The position numbers and the translations under genes are program-made. From IMG/VR virus record IMGVR_UViG_3300005466_000030, positions 1 to 59,429 of that record: a stretch of 59,429 nucleotides of DNA, one strand, 5' to 3'. The notes under the pieces are model-generated. The model was not told where the DNA came from. It ran no database searches and saw nothing but the letters and a program-made list of their open reading frames with translations. Numbering within the stretch: the stretch's first letter is position 1; the number at the start of each line of letters is the position of its first letter. This DNA comes from a virus. This document shows positions 25,449 through 35,525 of this stretch, piece by piece.

Positions 25449-26116
25449 TGTTCAAGCATGATGCAGAGGAAGCCGAGCCGATCGTCGAACGGGCGATGAA
25501 AATCCTGTTGTCGACGGTGTCGGATCGCGGGCGCCCGGGCTCGGACGTGCGTGCGGCTGTCGGCTCACTGTTGGCCAACCTGAAGGCGCTGCTGCAAAAC
25601 GATGAGATCGGCGAGCCGCTCGCGGATTGTTTCGATCTGGCGCGCGAGGCTGGCGCCAAGCTCCCCGGCATCGTTCGCATCTATGATGGCGTTGCCGCCG
25701 AGACGCCGGTGACGCTCGGCGCAACGCTGATCAAGAACGGGCTGATCAACTTCTGCTTTGGCACTGGCGCGCGCATCATCGCCGATCTGACGTTCACCAG
25801 CCGGGAAGACGTCGAGGCGATCAGGCAGCGGGTGAACCAAGAGTTCGCCACGGTCGAAGAGATCGCCGCCGATGCGATGGACAGCGCGACCTATCTGGCG
25901 CTGGTGCGGCTGCACGCCGCGACCATGCGCTTCCTGATCGAGACCGCGCGCCCGTTGCCGCGCATGCTGATGTTTCGGTTTGCCGCGCCGCTGACCACGC
26001 TCGTGGCAGCGCATCGGCTCTATGACGACGCCGGCCGTGCCGATGAACTGCGCGATGAGAACAAGGTCGTGCATCCGGCCTTCATGAAAGCGAGCGGCTG
26101 GGCTTTGTCGGCATGA
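25448..26116 (+). CDS. DNA circularisation / baseplate protein, C-terminal part (Mu gpN-like)
   Basis: A 222-residue helical protein that starts in a TGATG overlap with the preceding gene. Its ending (PLTTLVAAHRLYDDAGRADE, LRDENKVVHPAFM) is the typical C-terminus of Mu gpN. Together the two genes cover about 426 residues, near full gpN length. The clean overlap and intact frames suggest a stable split into two subunits rather than a sequencing error, though an error is possible. Confidence 0.78.
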   Translation: MFKHDAEEAEPIVERAMKILLSTVSDRGRPGSDVRAAVGSLLANLKALLQNDEIGEPLADCFDLAREAGAKLPGIVRIYDGVAAETPVTLGATLIKNGLINFCFGTGARIIADLTFTSREDVEAIRQRVNQEFATVEEIAADAMDSATYLALVRLHAATMRFLIETARPLPRMLMFRFAAPLTTLVAAHRLYDDAGRADELRDENKVVHPAFMKASGWALSA

Positions 26117-27270
26117 CGATCAAGCCAGAAGAAACAGCAACGCTCGTGGTTCGCGGGCGCCGGTTCTACGATTGGGAATCGGTGTTCGTGCAACACCGCT
26201 GGGCGGAAGCCTTCCCGCTGTTTCGCTTCACCGCAGCCGAGCGCGATCGCCCGGCGACGCTGTGGGAGAAACTGCAATTCCAGCCGGGCGATGAATGCGC
26301 GATCTATCTCGGCGGCATCCTCGCGATCACCGGCGTGATCCTGTTGCGGCAGGCATCCTACGATGCCAACGCGCACGGCGTCATGCTGCAGGGCGTCGGC
26401 ATGACGTGGTATGCGTCACGCGGCAGCATCATCGACGAGAAGGGCAACTTCGACGGCAAGACGTTCGAGGAAGTTGCGCGCAAGGTGATCGCGCCGTTCG
26501 GTGTCGGCGTGAAGACGATCGGCAAGCTGAACGCCGAGCCGTTCGAGAAACTGCAGGTCGAGCACGGCGAGAACCTGTGGAATTTTCTGGAGCGCATCGC
26601 GCGCCCGCGCGGGATCGTGATGGGCAGCGATCATCTCGGCAATCTGCTGTTGATCGACAATCACAATTCGAACGTCGCGGCCGAGCTTGTCGAAGGCGAC
26701 AATATCCTGAAGTGTCAGGCGACGATCTCCAAAGAGCAGATGCACTCCGACTATATCGTCGACGGGCAGCCGCCACAGGGTGACGACCAGCACGGCCGGC
26801 AGGCGACCGAGATGCGCGCGCGGATCGCCGGCACCGCGTTGCGCTACAGCCCATTGCTCACGCCGGCCGAACAGCCGGTCAAGACGCAAGCCGAGCTTCA
26901 GGATCGCGCCAAGAATGAATCGGTCTGGCACGAGTACACCGATATTCGCGCGACCATCACCGTACAGGGCTGGATGATGCCGGGCGGCGGGCTGTGGCGC
27001 GCCGGCTCATTGATCGCAGTCAAGTCGCCGATGGCGATGCTCGACATGGGGCTGAAGATCGAGACCGCGACGTTCACGCAGGACAGCAACAGCGGCACGC
27101 TGACGACGCTCGAACTGGTGTCGCCGCGACTGCTCAAGGATCATAGCGACTTTAGGGTAGGGGCTGCCCCGGCACCGCCCGAGGAAGCCAAAGCCGACAC
27201 CAAGCCGCCGGCATCGCCATCGGCGGCCAAGGTGGCCGAGCCGCCGCCCGAACAACTGAGCAGCGCTTGA
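26113..27270 (+). CDS. Baseplate hub protein (Mu gpP / gp44-like)
   Basis: A 385-residue hub protein of the late-control D / gp27-like group. It starts by ATGA overlap with the split gpN. Typical segments are ESVFVQHRWAEAFPLFRF, LQFQPGDECAIYLGG, the GENLWNFLERIARPRGI strand-helix and HEYTDIRATITVQGW. The hub forms the trimeric platform to which the spike attaches. A Pro/Ala-rich tail follows after about residue 350. Confidence 0.88.
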   Translation: MTIKPEETATLVVRGRRFYDWESVFVQHRWAEAFPLFRFTAAERDRPATLWEKLQFQPGDECAIYLGGILAITGVILLRQASYDANAHGVMLQGVGMTWYASRGSIIDEKGNFDGKTFEEVARKVIAPFGVGVKTIGKLNAEPFEKLQVEHGENLWNFLERIARPRGIVMGSDHLGNLLLIDNHNSNVAAELVEGDNILKCQATISKEQMHSDYIVDGQPPQGDDQHGRQATEMRARIAGTALRYSPLLTPAEQPVKTQAELQDRAKNESVWHEYTDIRATITVQGWMMPGGGLWRAGSLIAVKSPMAMLDMGLKIETATFTQDSNSGTLTTLELVSPRLLKDHSDFRVGAAPAPPEEAKADTKPPASPSAAKVAEPPPEQLSSA

Positions 27271-27277
27271 GGACGCC

Positions 27278-28354
27278 ATGCATCGCTACACGCCACTGAT
27301 GACATCCTTCCGCGCCTTCAGCGCCGGCGGCGCGCGCTCGATCGTCGACAAGGTCGACGACGGCACGCTGATGCAGGAGATGGCCGGCAACTTCATGAAG
27401 GGCGAGACGCGCGACAAGGTCGAGGCGCCGCAGAACTATGGCTTTTCCAGCGTCGTGATGCCGGCGAAGAAAGGCAAGGACGGACAGATCGAGGAAAGCG
27501 CCGAAGCGATCATGTCGTTCATCGGCGGCAACCGCTCGCATCCGATCGCCGCCATGATGGATGATCGCCGCTTCCGCCCGCTCGGTCTCAAGCCGGGCGA
27601 GAATTCGCAGTATGACGACAACGGGCAGATGACGTTGATGCGCCGCACCGGGCTGTTCCTGTTGTCGCTCGACAGCGAAGAGGAAAGCAGCAGCGGCGGC
27701 GGTGGGGCGACAGCGACGCAGCACGCCGAGAGCGGCGGCAGCGGTGGCGAGAAGAAAAAAGTGGAGCGCATGGTCTCGCTGCGCCATGTCGAGAAGAAAA
27801 AGCAGGAACGCCAGAAGTCGCAGCAAAAGACCAACGAGGCGCGAGCGGCGCGAGGCGAGCCGCCGTTGAGCGTCGAACAATGGGCGGCGCAGGTCTCCGA
27901 GATCAAGAAGAAAAACGAAGACTTCAAGCACGAGGGCGAGACGGTCAACACCGAAATCCGCTGCACCAAGAACCGCATCGAGTTTCGCGCCGGCGACAAG
28001 GTCGTCGGCTATTACGACGTGCAGAAGGACGAATGGCAGCACAAGGCCAAGACCATCAAGAACGAAGCGAGCAGCATCAGCCACAAGGGCGTGCAGTATT
28101 TCGACGAAGACATCCACGTGATGAAGAAAGTGATCGCGATGGATGGCCTCAAGCCCGGCAACGGCGATTGGGGCACCGGCACGCCGAGCAGCGGGCCGTC
28201 GCTGTTGGACCCTGCAGTTGCCGGCGAGCCGGCTGAGCTTCCGCCTGATGTGCAGGCGTATGTCGCGCGCAAGCAGGCGCAGGCTGACGCGCTCGAAGCC
28301 CGTCTTGCGAAGATGGAAGCGCGCCTCGCCGAGCTTGAGGCGCGGATCGCATGA
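27278..28354 (+). CDS. Baseplate spike protein (Mu gp45 / gpV-like)
   Basis: A 358-residue spike. The N-terminal part (QEMAGNFMKGETRDKVEAPQ, YGFSSVVMPAKKG) is the Mu gp45 domain, followed by a glycine-rich and a lysine-rich insert, a beta-helix-like part (TEIRCTKNRIEFRAGDKVVG) and a C-terminal coiled coil (EARLAKMEARLAELEARIA). Mu gp45 is a needle that pierces the outer membrane. The long charged insert (about 150-230) makes this protein larger than Mu gp45 (about 197 residues). Confidence 0.85.
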   Translation: MHRYTPLMTSFRAFSAGGARSIVDKVDDGTLMQEMAGNFMKGETRDKVEAPQNYGFSSVVMPAKKGKDGQIEESAEAIMSFIGGNRSHPIAAMMDDRRFRPLGLKPGENSQYDDNGQMTLMRRTGLFLLSLDSEEESSSGGGGATATQHAESGGSGGEKKKVERMVSLRHVEKKKQERQKSQQKTNEARAARGEPPLSVEQWAAQVSEIKKKNEDFKHEGETVNTEIRCTKNRIEFRAGDKVVGYYDVQKDEWQHKAKTIKNEASSISHKGVQYFDEDIHVMKKVIAMDGLKPGNGDWGTGTPSSGPSLLDPAVAGEPAELPPDVQAYVARKQAQADALEARLAKMEARLAELEARIA

Positions 28355-28857
28355 CCGACATCCGGCTAGTTCAGCAGGGTATCTTTCCCTATCAGACCGA
28401 AGTGTCGGTCGACTGGCTGTTGCAGGACGACGGCACGCTCGACAGCAGCGAGGCGCTGGCCACCGCTGTGATCGTCGCGCTCGGCACCGATCGGCTGGCG
28501 ACGCGCAACGATCGCTTGCCCGATCCCGACTCCACCGATCGACGGGGCTGGTGGGGCGACTACGAAACCGAAACGATCTGGAACGGCTGGCCGATCGGCA
28601 CGCGACTGTGGCTGCTCAAGCGGGAAAAGATCACCGGCGCCAACGCTGAACAGGGCGCGACGATCGCGCGCGTCGATCACTACATTCGCGAGGCGATCCA
28701 GCCGTTCATTGATCGGCGCATCGCGTCGCGCATGGACATCAAAGTCGAGCAAGTCGGGCGCGAGCGCATACAGGCATTGATCCGTTTGTACCGGGGCCCC
28801 GATCTCGCTGTCGATCTTCGCTATCAGGTGCTGTGGGCCGGCATCATCGAAAGCTGA
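28351..28857 (+). CDS. Baseplate wedge protein (Mu gp46 / gpW-like)
   Basis: A 168-residue protein in ATGA overlap with the spike gene. It carries the GP46 family pattern: DIRLVQQG, ATAVIVALGTDRLA, DDRRGWWGDYE-like WWGD and IGTRLWLL. The protein links the baseplate centre to the wedge. Order and length match Mu. Confidence 0.88.
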   Translation: MTDIRLVQQGIFPYQTEVSVDWLLQDDGTLDSSEALATAVIVALGTDRLATRNDRLPDPDSTDRRGWWGDYETETIWNGWPIGTRLWLLKREKITGANAEQGATIARVDHYIREAIQPFIDRRIASRMDIKVEQVGRERIQALIRLYRGPDLAVDLRYQVLWAGIIES

Positions 28858-28883
28858 GCCAACACTTTCAGGACATTTGAAAT

Positions 28884-29993
28884 ATGCCTTGGGCAACACC
28901 CACGCTTCGGGAAGTGCGCGGCGTCGTGCGCGACTATATCCGCGCGTCGTTGCCGGGCGCCGATGCATCGATCCCCAACAGCGTGCTGCGCGTGCTCTCC
29001 GACAATCAGGGCGCGCTCTGTCATCTCACGCTGCAATATGTCGATTGGCTCGCGCTGCAGCTTCTGCCCGACACCGCTGAAACCGAATGGCTGGATCGCC
29101 ACGGTGAAATCTGGCTGGTGAACGCCGACGGCTCGATCGGCCGCAAGGTCGCAACGTTTGCCACCGGCACCGCAATCTTCGAGAGCATCGCCGCCGGCGT
29201 CACTGTGCCGGCCGGCACCGAACTGACCGCGACAGCGCCCGGGCTTGGTGCGAACGTCGGCTATGAGACGCTGACCGAGTTCATCATCGGGGCAGCGCCG
29301 ACGGAAGCGGCGGTGCGCGCGCTCGACGCCGGCACGATCGGCAACCTGCCGGCCGGCACTGCGATGACGCTGGTCAACCAGATCGGCGAATTCGAAGTCA
29401 CCGTGACGGCGGGCACGCTCGCCGGCGGCACCGACACCGAGACCGATGAGTATCTGCGCGCGCGCGTCCTGTTGCGCATCCAACAGCCGCCGATGGGCGG
29501 CGCCGCGCACGACTACGTCAACTGGACGCTGGCGGTCCCGGGCGTCACGCGCGCGTGGTGCTATCCGCTGGAGATGGGCATCGGCACGGTGACCGTGCGC
29601 TTCATGATGGATGAACTGCGCGCCGCCAACCAAGGCTTCCCGACCGGCGCGGACGTGCAAGCGGTTGCGGCCTATCTCGAAACGGTGCGCCCGGTCGCGG
29701 TGAAAGATGTGTTCGTCGTGGCGCCGATCCCGCGACGCGTCGACGTCTACATCAACGACCTGTCGCCCGACACGCCGGCGATCCGCGCCGGCATCGAGCA
29801 AAGCCTGATCGACATGATGTTTCGCTTGGCCGCGCCGGGGCAGACGATTTACGCGGCGTGGAAATATCAGGCGATCATGAACACGCCGGGAGTCGTGTCG
29901 TTCAATCTGCGCATCGCCACCGACGACGTGATGCCGAGCCCGGGCCACATGGGCGTGTTGGGGGACATCGTTTATGCCATCACCGCCCCCTGA
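28884..29993 (+). CDS. Baseplate J-like protein (Mu gp47)
   Basis: A 369-residue wedge protein. Family signatures include PTLREVRGVVRDYIRASLPGADA, TEWLDRHGEIWLVNADGS and EFEVTVTAGTLAGGTDTETDEYLRAR-type region with PPMGGAAHDYVNWTLAVPGVTRA. It forms the baseplate ring arms that carry fibres. The C-terminus overlaps the gp48 gene by 20 bases. Confidence 0.9.
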   Translation: MPWATPTLREVRGVVRDYIRASLPGADASIPNSVLRVLSDNQGALCHLTLQYVDWLALQLLPDTAETEWLDRHGEIWLVNADGSIGRKVATFATGTAIFESIAAGVTVPAGTELTATAPGLGANVGYETLTEFIIGAAPTEAAVRALDAGTIGNLPAGTAMTLVNQIGEFEVTVTAGTLAGGTDTETDEYLRARVLLRIQQPPMGGAAHDYVNWTLAVPGVTRAWCYPLEMGIGTVTVRFMMDELRAANQGFPTGADVQAVAAYLETVRPVAVKDVFVVAPIPRRVDVYINDLSPDTPAIRAGIEQSLIDMMFRLAAPGQTIYAAWKYQAIMNTPGVVSFNLRIATDDVMPSPGHMGVLGDIVYAITAP

Positions 29994-30663
29994 TCGGCAT
30001 GTGCGACGATCCGGTGATGATTACGCCGTTTCGTTTCTCAGCCTATTGCCACAAGGGCAAGCGTGGCCGCGATCGCCGGGCTCGACGCTGGAGCGCGCGT
30101 GCAACGGGCTGGCGCAGTATTGGGGTTATGTCGACGGACGCGCCGCCGATCTGCTCGAACGCGAGAGCGATCCGCGCAAGACGATCGAGCTTCTGCCCGA
30201 CTGGGAAAGAGCATGGGGGCTTCCTGATCCCTGCCTCGAAGGCGGGATGAGCATTGGCGAGCGGCAGCGCTTCCTCGTGTTCTGGATGACGCTGATCGGT
30301 GGTCAATCGGAAGCGTGGTTTCAGCAAGTCGCGTCATGGCTCGGCATCACCATCCACGTGAGCGAGCATTCGCCGTTCATGGTGGGCATCTCGCGCTGTG
30401 GCAACACGCCAGACGAAAACGGCAAGCCGCGCTGGGAGATCGGTCCTCCCGAGATGCGGTTCTATTGGGAAGTCTCGGTCGACAACGCGCGGCTCACTTG
30501 GTTTCGATGTGCTGAAGCCGAATGCGGCGTCGATCCGCATCTGCGCATCGGCATCGCCGAAGACTTGGAATGTCTGCTCGATCGCTGGAAGCCCGCGCAC
30601 ACCGACATCGTCTACGACTACAGCGGGCTGAGCGGCGACGATCCGATGGCAGGGACACCGTAA
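29974..30663 (+). CDS. Baseplate periphery protein (Mu gp48-like, DUF2313)
   Basis: A 229-residue protein of the gp48/YmfQ family (LSLLPQGQAWPR, LLPDWERAWGLPDPC, SEHSPFMVGISRCG). In Mu it follows gp47 and helps attach fibres. The start at 29974 gives a 20-base overlap with gp47; a later start is possible. It ends the Mu-like cassette. Confidence 0.87.
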   Translation: MPSPPPDRHVRRSGDDYAVSFLSLLPQGQAWPRSPGSTLERACNGLAQYWGYVDGRAADLLERESDPRKTIELLPDWERAWGLPDPCLEGGMSIGERQRFLVFWMTLIGGQSEAWFQQVASWLGITIHVSEHSPFMVGISRCGNTPDENGKPRWEIGPPEMRFYWEVSVDNARLTWFRCAEAECGVDPHLRIGIAEDLECLLDRWKPAHTDIVYDYSGLSGDDPMAGTP

Positions 30664-30677
30664 AGGGGAAGCACAAA

Positions 30678-32276
30678 ATGAAATATCAACCGCCATACGG
30701 TTCGCCCGGGGCCGATGATCCTTACATCAACGGCGATCCGTCGATCGGTCAGCAAGGCAGCATCCCGCCGGCAGCCTCGATCGAATATCCACAACGCGAG
30801 ATCGTCAATCTGATCAAGGCGAGCAGCCTTGTGCCGGATGATGCCGACCTGAAGCAACTGACGCGCGGCGTGCGCTCTCAGGGCGTCAACTTCTGCATCG
30901 ACACCGGCGCCGCGAACGCGCTGCAGACGATGCTCGATCCGTCGCTCACGGCATACCGACAGGGGCTGCCGCTGCGCGTGCTGGTGGCGCACAACAACAC
31001 GGGCCCGTCGACCATCAACGTCAACTCGCTCGGCAACCGCCCGATCAAGCGCGGCTCAGGTTCGCAGCTTGAAGCGAACGATATGCGCGCCGGCCAAGTC
31101 GCGGTGCTGGTCGACGACGGCACGTCGTTCCAGCTTACGAATTATCTCGGCGCGGTCGCCAGCACGGTCAACAATTACACCGTCGACATTCCCTATGCGC
31201 AGGACACTGGCGCGGCCAACGCGATGGTTGGCAACTTCGCACCCGCCGTCACCAGTTGGGTCACCGGCGATCTGTTTTTGATCCGCGTCGCCAGCAAGAA
31301 CACGGGGCCGGTCACGCTCAAGGTTGGCGCGAACACGCCCTACTATGTGATGCGCAATGACGGCACGCATCTGCAGTCGCAGGATTTGGTCGCCAACGAA
31401 ATCCTCTTGCTGAATTGGAACGTCAGCTATTTCCAAGTGATGCGTATGGTGCGCAGTCAGGTCTACATGAAGCTGACAGCGGACCTGACGCTGTACGTTC
31501 GCACCGACGGCAACGACGCGAACGATGGATCGGCGAACACCGCCGCGTCCGCGTTTCGCACGGTTCAGGCTGCAGTCACCTACGTTGCGAACAGCTTTCT
31601 GATCGGCGGTCGCACCGTCACGATCCAGCTTGGCACGCCCGGCACCTATCAGGGGCAAGTCGTCATCCAGAACATGCCGGGCAGTGTCGTCATTCGCGGC
31701 GATCCGGCGAACATGCTCTCCTATCTGCTGTTGGGGCCGACGCTGTCAAACAACCCGGTGTTTCCGCAATCGTCGTCCTATCCGGTCACGGTCAGCGTCT
31801 CCGGGTCCGGCGCGAACGTGACGCTCAGCGGGCTCTCGGTCGCTGGGCAGGCTTCGGCGTCCAACATCATCGAGTGCCATGATCAGGCGTCGCTCGGCAT
31901 CTCGGACATCGCCTTCACCGGCATTCCGATGGGCATCGGCATTGCGGTGTTCGGCGGCTCGGTGGTCACGGGAAATTATATCCACTGGTACAGCAACATC
32001 GGCAACTGCGTCGTGTGCTTTGGCGGTTCATTCGTCGCGCCGCTTTATTTCCATCTGTGGAATATGCACGGCATTTCGTTTGATGGCGCGTTCTGCCAAG
32101 CCTATGACGGCGGGCTGATCTCCATGTCCTATGGCTGGATGACGTTCACCGGCAGCGCCTACGGCAAGCGCTACAACGCCGCGTTCAATTCCATCATCAA
32201 GGTTGGCGGCGGCGGCTCCGACTTCCTGCCCGGCAATATCCCGGGGAGCATCGATGCCAGCAGCGTCTACGCGTGA
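30678..32276 (+). CDS. Tail fibre / receptor-binding protein with beta-helix
   Basis: A 532-residue protein. ATG 30678 follows AAGGGGAA at 30663-30670. The N-terminal 60 residues (PPAASIEYPQREIVNLIKAS) are typical of baseplate-attached fibres. Two modules starting with DTGAANA (about residues 75 and 175) follow. From about 275 (TLYVRTDGNDANDG, ASAFRTVQAAVTYV) the sequence looks like a right-handed beta-helix of the pectate-lyase type, which in other phages binds or cuts surface polysaccharide. No catalytic residues could be assigned. Confidence 0.78.
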   Translation: MKYQPPYGSPGADDPYINGDPSIGQQGSIPPAASIEYPQREIVNLIKASSLVPDDADLKQLTRGVRSQGVNFCIDTGAANALQTMLDPSLTAYRQGLPLRVLVAHNNTGPSTINVNSLGNRPIKRGSGSQLEANDMRAGQVAVLVDDGTSFQLTNYLGAVASTVNNYTVDIPYAQDTGAANAMVGNFAPAVTSWVTGDLFLIRVASKNTGPVTLKVGANTPYYVMRNDGTHLQSQDLVANEILLLNWNVSYFQVMRMVRSQVYMKLTADLTLYVRTDGNDANDGSANTAASAFRTVQAAVTYVANSFLIGGRTVTIQLGTPGTYQGQVVIQNMPGSVVIRGDPANMLSYLLLGPTLSNNPVFPQSSSYPVTVSVSGSGANVTLSGLSVAGQASASNIIECHDQASLGISDIAFTGIPMGIGIAVFGGSVVTGNYIHWYSNIGNCVVCFGGSFVAPLYFHLWNMHGISFDGAFCQAYDGGLISMSYGWMTFTGSAYGKRYNAAFNSIIKVGGGGSDFLPGNIPGSIDASSVYA

Positions 32277-32287
32277 GGCATTAACCG

Positions 32288-32689
32288 ATGCCGACGAACA
32301 TCCTCGCTATTCCGAAAGTCACCTTGGATGCGGTGACCGGCAACAACGAAGACTGGATCGACAGTCTCAAATATCTTGTCGAGGTCGACGGCGGTACGAT
32401 CGACACCTATCCGCAGCTTGATCTGCGCGGCATCCGCTTCGAGATGGAAGTGCGCCGCGAGGCTGACGATCACGAAGTCATCCTGAGTGCGTCGACCGAC
32501 GACGGCAGCCTGTCGATCGGCTCGGCGCCCGACTACGGCTTCCTGATCATCAACATTCCCTATGAGACGATGAAGGCAAAGTTCGCCGGCATCTATGTCG
32601 GCGACGTCGTGGCATCGGCCGACAACATCGATCGAGTCGTGATCCAGATGACGCTTGAGATCATCGAAGGGGTGACGAAGTGGCCATAA
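32288..32689 (+). CDS. Hypothetical fibre-associated protein
   Basis: A 133-residue acidic protein. The middle part ([35 protein letters not shown]) predicts a compact beta-sandwich of the kind found at the N-termini of receptor-binding proteins. It overlaps the following fibre gene by 10 bases, which suggests coupled synthesis. The function is unknown; an adaptor for the next fibre is a reasonable guess. Confidence 0.6.
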   Translation: MPTNILAIPKVTLDAVTGNNEDWIDSLKYLVEVDGGTIDTYPQLDLRGIRFEMEVRREADDHEVILSASTDDGSLSIGSAPDYGFLIINIPYETMKAKFAGIYVGDVVASADNIDRVVIQMTLEIIEGVTKWP

Positions 32690-35010
32690 TCGCAATCAAC
32701 GATGTCGAGCTTCCGAGCGCAACGGTGGTCGCTGCGCCGTTCGCACCGCGTGGTCCGATCGTCGCCGGCACATCGCAGTCGACCGTGACGTTCTCGCTCG
32801 GCCCGAAGCTGTACGTGATGCAGCAATTTGGTCTCGGCTTCCTGCCCGGCGTGCGCGTGCGCGCGAGCCACGACGCGGCTTCGTGGCAGGAAGGCGTCGT
32901 CACGTCCTACGCGAATCAAGACCTGATCGTGAACATCGATCTGGTGCATGGCGTCGGCACGCTCGCGGGCTGGTCGATCAGTGTGGCGGGCGAACCGGGC
33001 ACGCAGGGGCCGGCAGGTCCGCAGGGCCCGCAGGGCATCGAGGGCGGCCCGATGGGACCGGCGGGGCCAGTCGGCCCGCAAGGCGCAACAGGCCAGACCG
33101 GAGCGCCGGGGCCGACGGGGCCGCAGGGCGTGAAGGGCGACACCGGCGTCACGGGCGCAACGGGTCCGGCCGGCACGCCCGGCACGCCCGGCGCAGCCGG
33201 CCCGGCTGGCTTGGTCTGGAAGGGCAACTGGAACGGCATCGACACCTATCAGACGCTCGACGGCGTCGCGCTCGCGGGCGCGAGCTACATCGCGAAGGCG
33301 GTCAACACCAACTCGCAGCCACCAAACGCGAACTGGGACTTGCTGGCGCAGTCCGGCAGCGCCACGATCGTCGACGACCAGATCACGCCGAACCTGCTCG
33401 ACGCCGACACGCCGGCGAAGCAATTGCTGATGCGCGATCGGCTCAACTTCGTTTCGCGCGGCGGCGACACGATGCAGGGCAACCTGATCGTCACCAAGCC
33501 GGGCGGGCAGCCCACGGTGATCGTGCAGGCGTCGTCGCCATCAGGCGCACCGTTGCTTCAAGGGATGATCGGCGCCACCGCGCGCTGGTCGCTGTTCTTG
33601 GGCGACGGCAGCGAAGAGACGGGCAACAATTCTGGATCAAACTTTGGCATCTTTCGTCACGCGGATGCCGGCGGGTTGATCGGCGGCGCCGCGCTCAACA
33701 TCAACCGCGCCACATCATTGATGCAGGTGAGGGGTGATGTCGAGATCATAAAGTCCGCGCCATCGCTGTTGCTCAACCGCGCCGACAACGTCGGTGCGGC
33801 GGTCGTCGGCACGAAGGGCGGATTGAAACGCTGGACGGTGACGTTCGGCGGATCGACGACGGAGACCGGCAATAACGTCGGCTCAGACTTCCACATCACA
33901 CGTCACACCGATGCGGGCGCAGTCGCGACGGATGTTCTGACGATTGCGCGCAGCACCGGCTTGATGACGGTGCAGGGCGATCCAACCGCGCCGCTCGGCG
34001 TGGCGACCAAGCAGATGGTCGACGGCAAGCTGCCGCTGACCGGCGGCACGGTCACAGGGAATGTTACGGTCAACGGGACTGTCGCTGTCTCTACATTGGG
34101 CGTCAACGCGCCGCAGTATCCCGGCATCACGATCCACGCCACGGGCGCGGCGCAAGGAATGGGCGACATCTGGTTTTATCAGACCAGCAAGGCGCAATGG
34201 CTACTGCGCAATGACACCAACAACTTCAGCTTCAACAACTACGACAACAACGGCAACGTCATCGGCACGCCGCTCACGATCAACCGCCTGACCGGCCTCG
34301 TCACGATCAACAACGGCCTGACCGCCAACGGCGCGACCATCGGCGGCCAGACGGTCTGCAATCAACTTACCAGCAACTACGAGATCACGGCCAACAACGG
34401 CGTCATCATCAGCAAGGCGCCATCCAACACAAGCGCCCACGTTTATTTGTCGGACACCAACGCTTCCAGAGCCATCTTCTACTGGAACGCGCCATCGGGC
34501 GAGGTCCGAGTACAGAACCAGAGCGGTGGGCCGGTCCATCTGCACAGCGGGCTTGGCTCTAAGCAGGGGGCGGCTGGTGGAACGAGTAACAACGCGGTTA
34601 ATTTCTGGTGGAGCGGGCAACTTGAGGCTTTTGTCGACGGCACCTATCTGGGCGTCATCGCGTACCAGTCAGACTATCGCATCAAGAAGGACGTCGCCGA
34701 TCTCTCCGACAAGTGGGAGACGGTCAAGGCGCTGCGCCCGGTCAAATTCACGCAGGCTGAATACACACCGCCGGGAGAAAGACTCCGCGCGGCCGAGGCA
34801 GGCAAGCCATTTATCCCTGCCGACGACATCGAGCGCTGGGGCTTCATCGCGCATGAACTTCAGGAAACCTTGACCGGAAGCGCCGCCACTGGCGTGAAGG
34901 ATGATCCAGCAACCGTCCAGCAGCCAAACCCGTGGACGGTGATCGCTGCGCTGACCAAGGCATTGCAGGAAGCACAGGCGCGCATCGAGGCGCTTGAGGC
35001 CAAGGCATAA
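32680..35010 (+). CDS. Tail fibre with collagen-like segment and S74 chaperone
   Basis: A 776-residue fibre. An N-terminal baseplate-binding-like region (1-105) is followed by about 75 residues of Gly-X-Y triplets, then a CBM5/12-like module ([20 protein letters not shown]) at about 185-225. Shaft repeats RW-x-G-x-ETGNN-x-GS-x-F occur twice. The end ([20 protein letters not shown], then GFIAHELQ) is an S74 self-cleaving chaperone. The shaft and chaperone are homologous to the fibre at 2853-5210, so the phage has two related fibres that differ in their N-terminal parts. Confidence 0.85.
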   Translation: MAIIAINDVELPSATVVAAPFAPRGPIVAGTSQSTVTFSLGPKLYVMQQFGLGFLPGVRVRASHDAASWQEGVVTSYANQDLIVNIDLVHGVGTLAGWSISVAGEPGTQGPAGPQGPQGIEGGPMGPAGPVGPQGATGQTGAPGPTGPQGVKGDTGVTGATGPAGTPGTPGAAGPAGLVWKGNWNGIDTYQTLDGVALAGASYIAKAVNTNSQPPNANWDLLAQSGSATIVDDQITPNLLDADTPAKQLLMRDRLNFVSRGGDTMQGNLIVTKPGGQPTVIVQASSPSGAPLLQGMIGATARWSLFLGDGSEETGNNSGSNFGIFRHADAGGLIGGAALNINRATSLMQVRGDVEIIKSAPSLLLNRADNVGAAVVGTKGGLKRWTVTFGGSTTETGNNVGSDFHITRHTDAGAVATDVLTIARSTGLMTVQGDPTAPLGVATKQMVDGKLPLTGGTVTGNVTVNGTVAVSTLGVNAPQYPGITIHATGAAQGMGDIWFYQTSKAQWLLRNDTNNFSFNNYDNNGNVIGTPLTINRLTGLVTINNGLTANGATIGGQTVCNQLTSNYEITANNGVIISKAPSNTSAHVYLSDTNASRAIFYWNAPSGEVRVQNQSGGPVHLHSGLGSKQGAAGGTSNNAVNFWWSGQLEAFVDGTYLGVIAYQSDYRIKKDVADLSDKWETVKALRPVKFTQAEYTPPGERLRAAEAGKPFIPADDIERWGFIAHELQETLTGSAATGVKDDPATVQQPNPWTVIAALTKALQEAQARIEALEAKA

Positions 35011-35021
35011 GGAGCATCATC

Positions 35022-35249
35022 ATGGCTGACGAAGACCTGCGCCCGCCGCCACCGCCGCCCGTGCCCGAGATGGCGGAATTCATCGCGCTCTATCCGGCGG
35101 CAGAGCAACAGCGCACGGCGTTGGTGACTCCGGAGAACATGAGGAACGCCGGCGTGTTCGCTGCGCCGTGGCGCGCGCACATGGAAGGCGTCGAGACGCG
35201 CCGGCGCGCGGAAGCCGAAGCGGCGAAGCGAGAGCAAGCGAAGACCTAA
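35022..35249 (+). CDS. Small Pro-rich protein
   Basis: A 75-residue protein behind a GGAG SD. It has PPPPPP near the N-terminus, a helix (FIALYPAAEQQRTALVTPE) and a charged C-terminal helix. It follows the fibre gene by 11 bases and may act in fibre assembly. No family was recognised. Confidence 0.55.
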   Translation: MADEDLRPPPPPPVPEMAEFIALYPAAEQQRTALVTPENMRNAGVFAAPWRAHMEGVETRRRAEAEAAKREQAKT

Positions 35250-35337
35250 ATGCCGTGCCGCGCCTGCGCTGAGAGACGCGCCAGACTTGCCGCAGCTTTG
35301 CGCGGCTTGTTTCAACCCCGAGCAGGAGGACATCACG

Positions 35338-35517
35338 ATGGCAAGCAGCCCCGGCCAGACACCCGGCCAAGCACCGACGCCGCGCGAGCGCCCGCCGATC
35401 ATGGACCCGCCGCAGCCCGGGCAACACCCGGTGCCGCCGAAGCCGAAGCCCGCCGACGACGATGAAGACGACGGCGATGACGACAACGGCAAAGAGCACG
35501 CCGCGCTCTACGCGTGA
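35338..35517 (+). CDS. Small Pro-rich acidic protein
   Basis: A 59-residue protein with a perfect AGGAGGA at 35324-35330 before ATG 35338. It is almost wholly disordered: Pro/Gln-rich first half, then an acidic DDDEDDGDDD run. Between fibre and lysis genes. The function is unknown. Confidence 0.55.
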   Translation: MASSPGQTPGQAPTPRERPPIMDPPQPGQHPVPPKPKPADDDEDDGDDDNGKEHAALYA

Positions 35518-35525
35518 GGGCTGCC

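Noticed and set aside
35250-35465. 71-codon frame starting MPCRACAE
   Set aside because: It overlaps the better supported gene at 35338-35517, which has a perfect SD; composition turns Arg/Ala-rich as in shadow frames.
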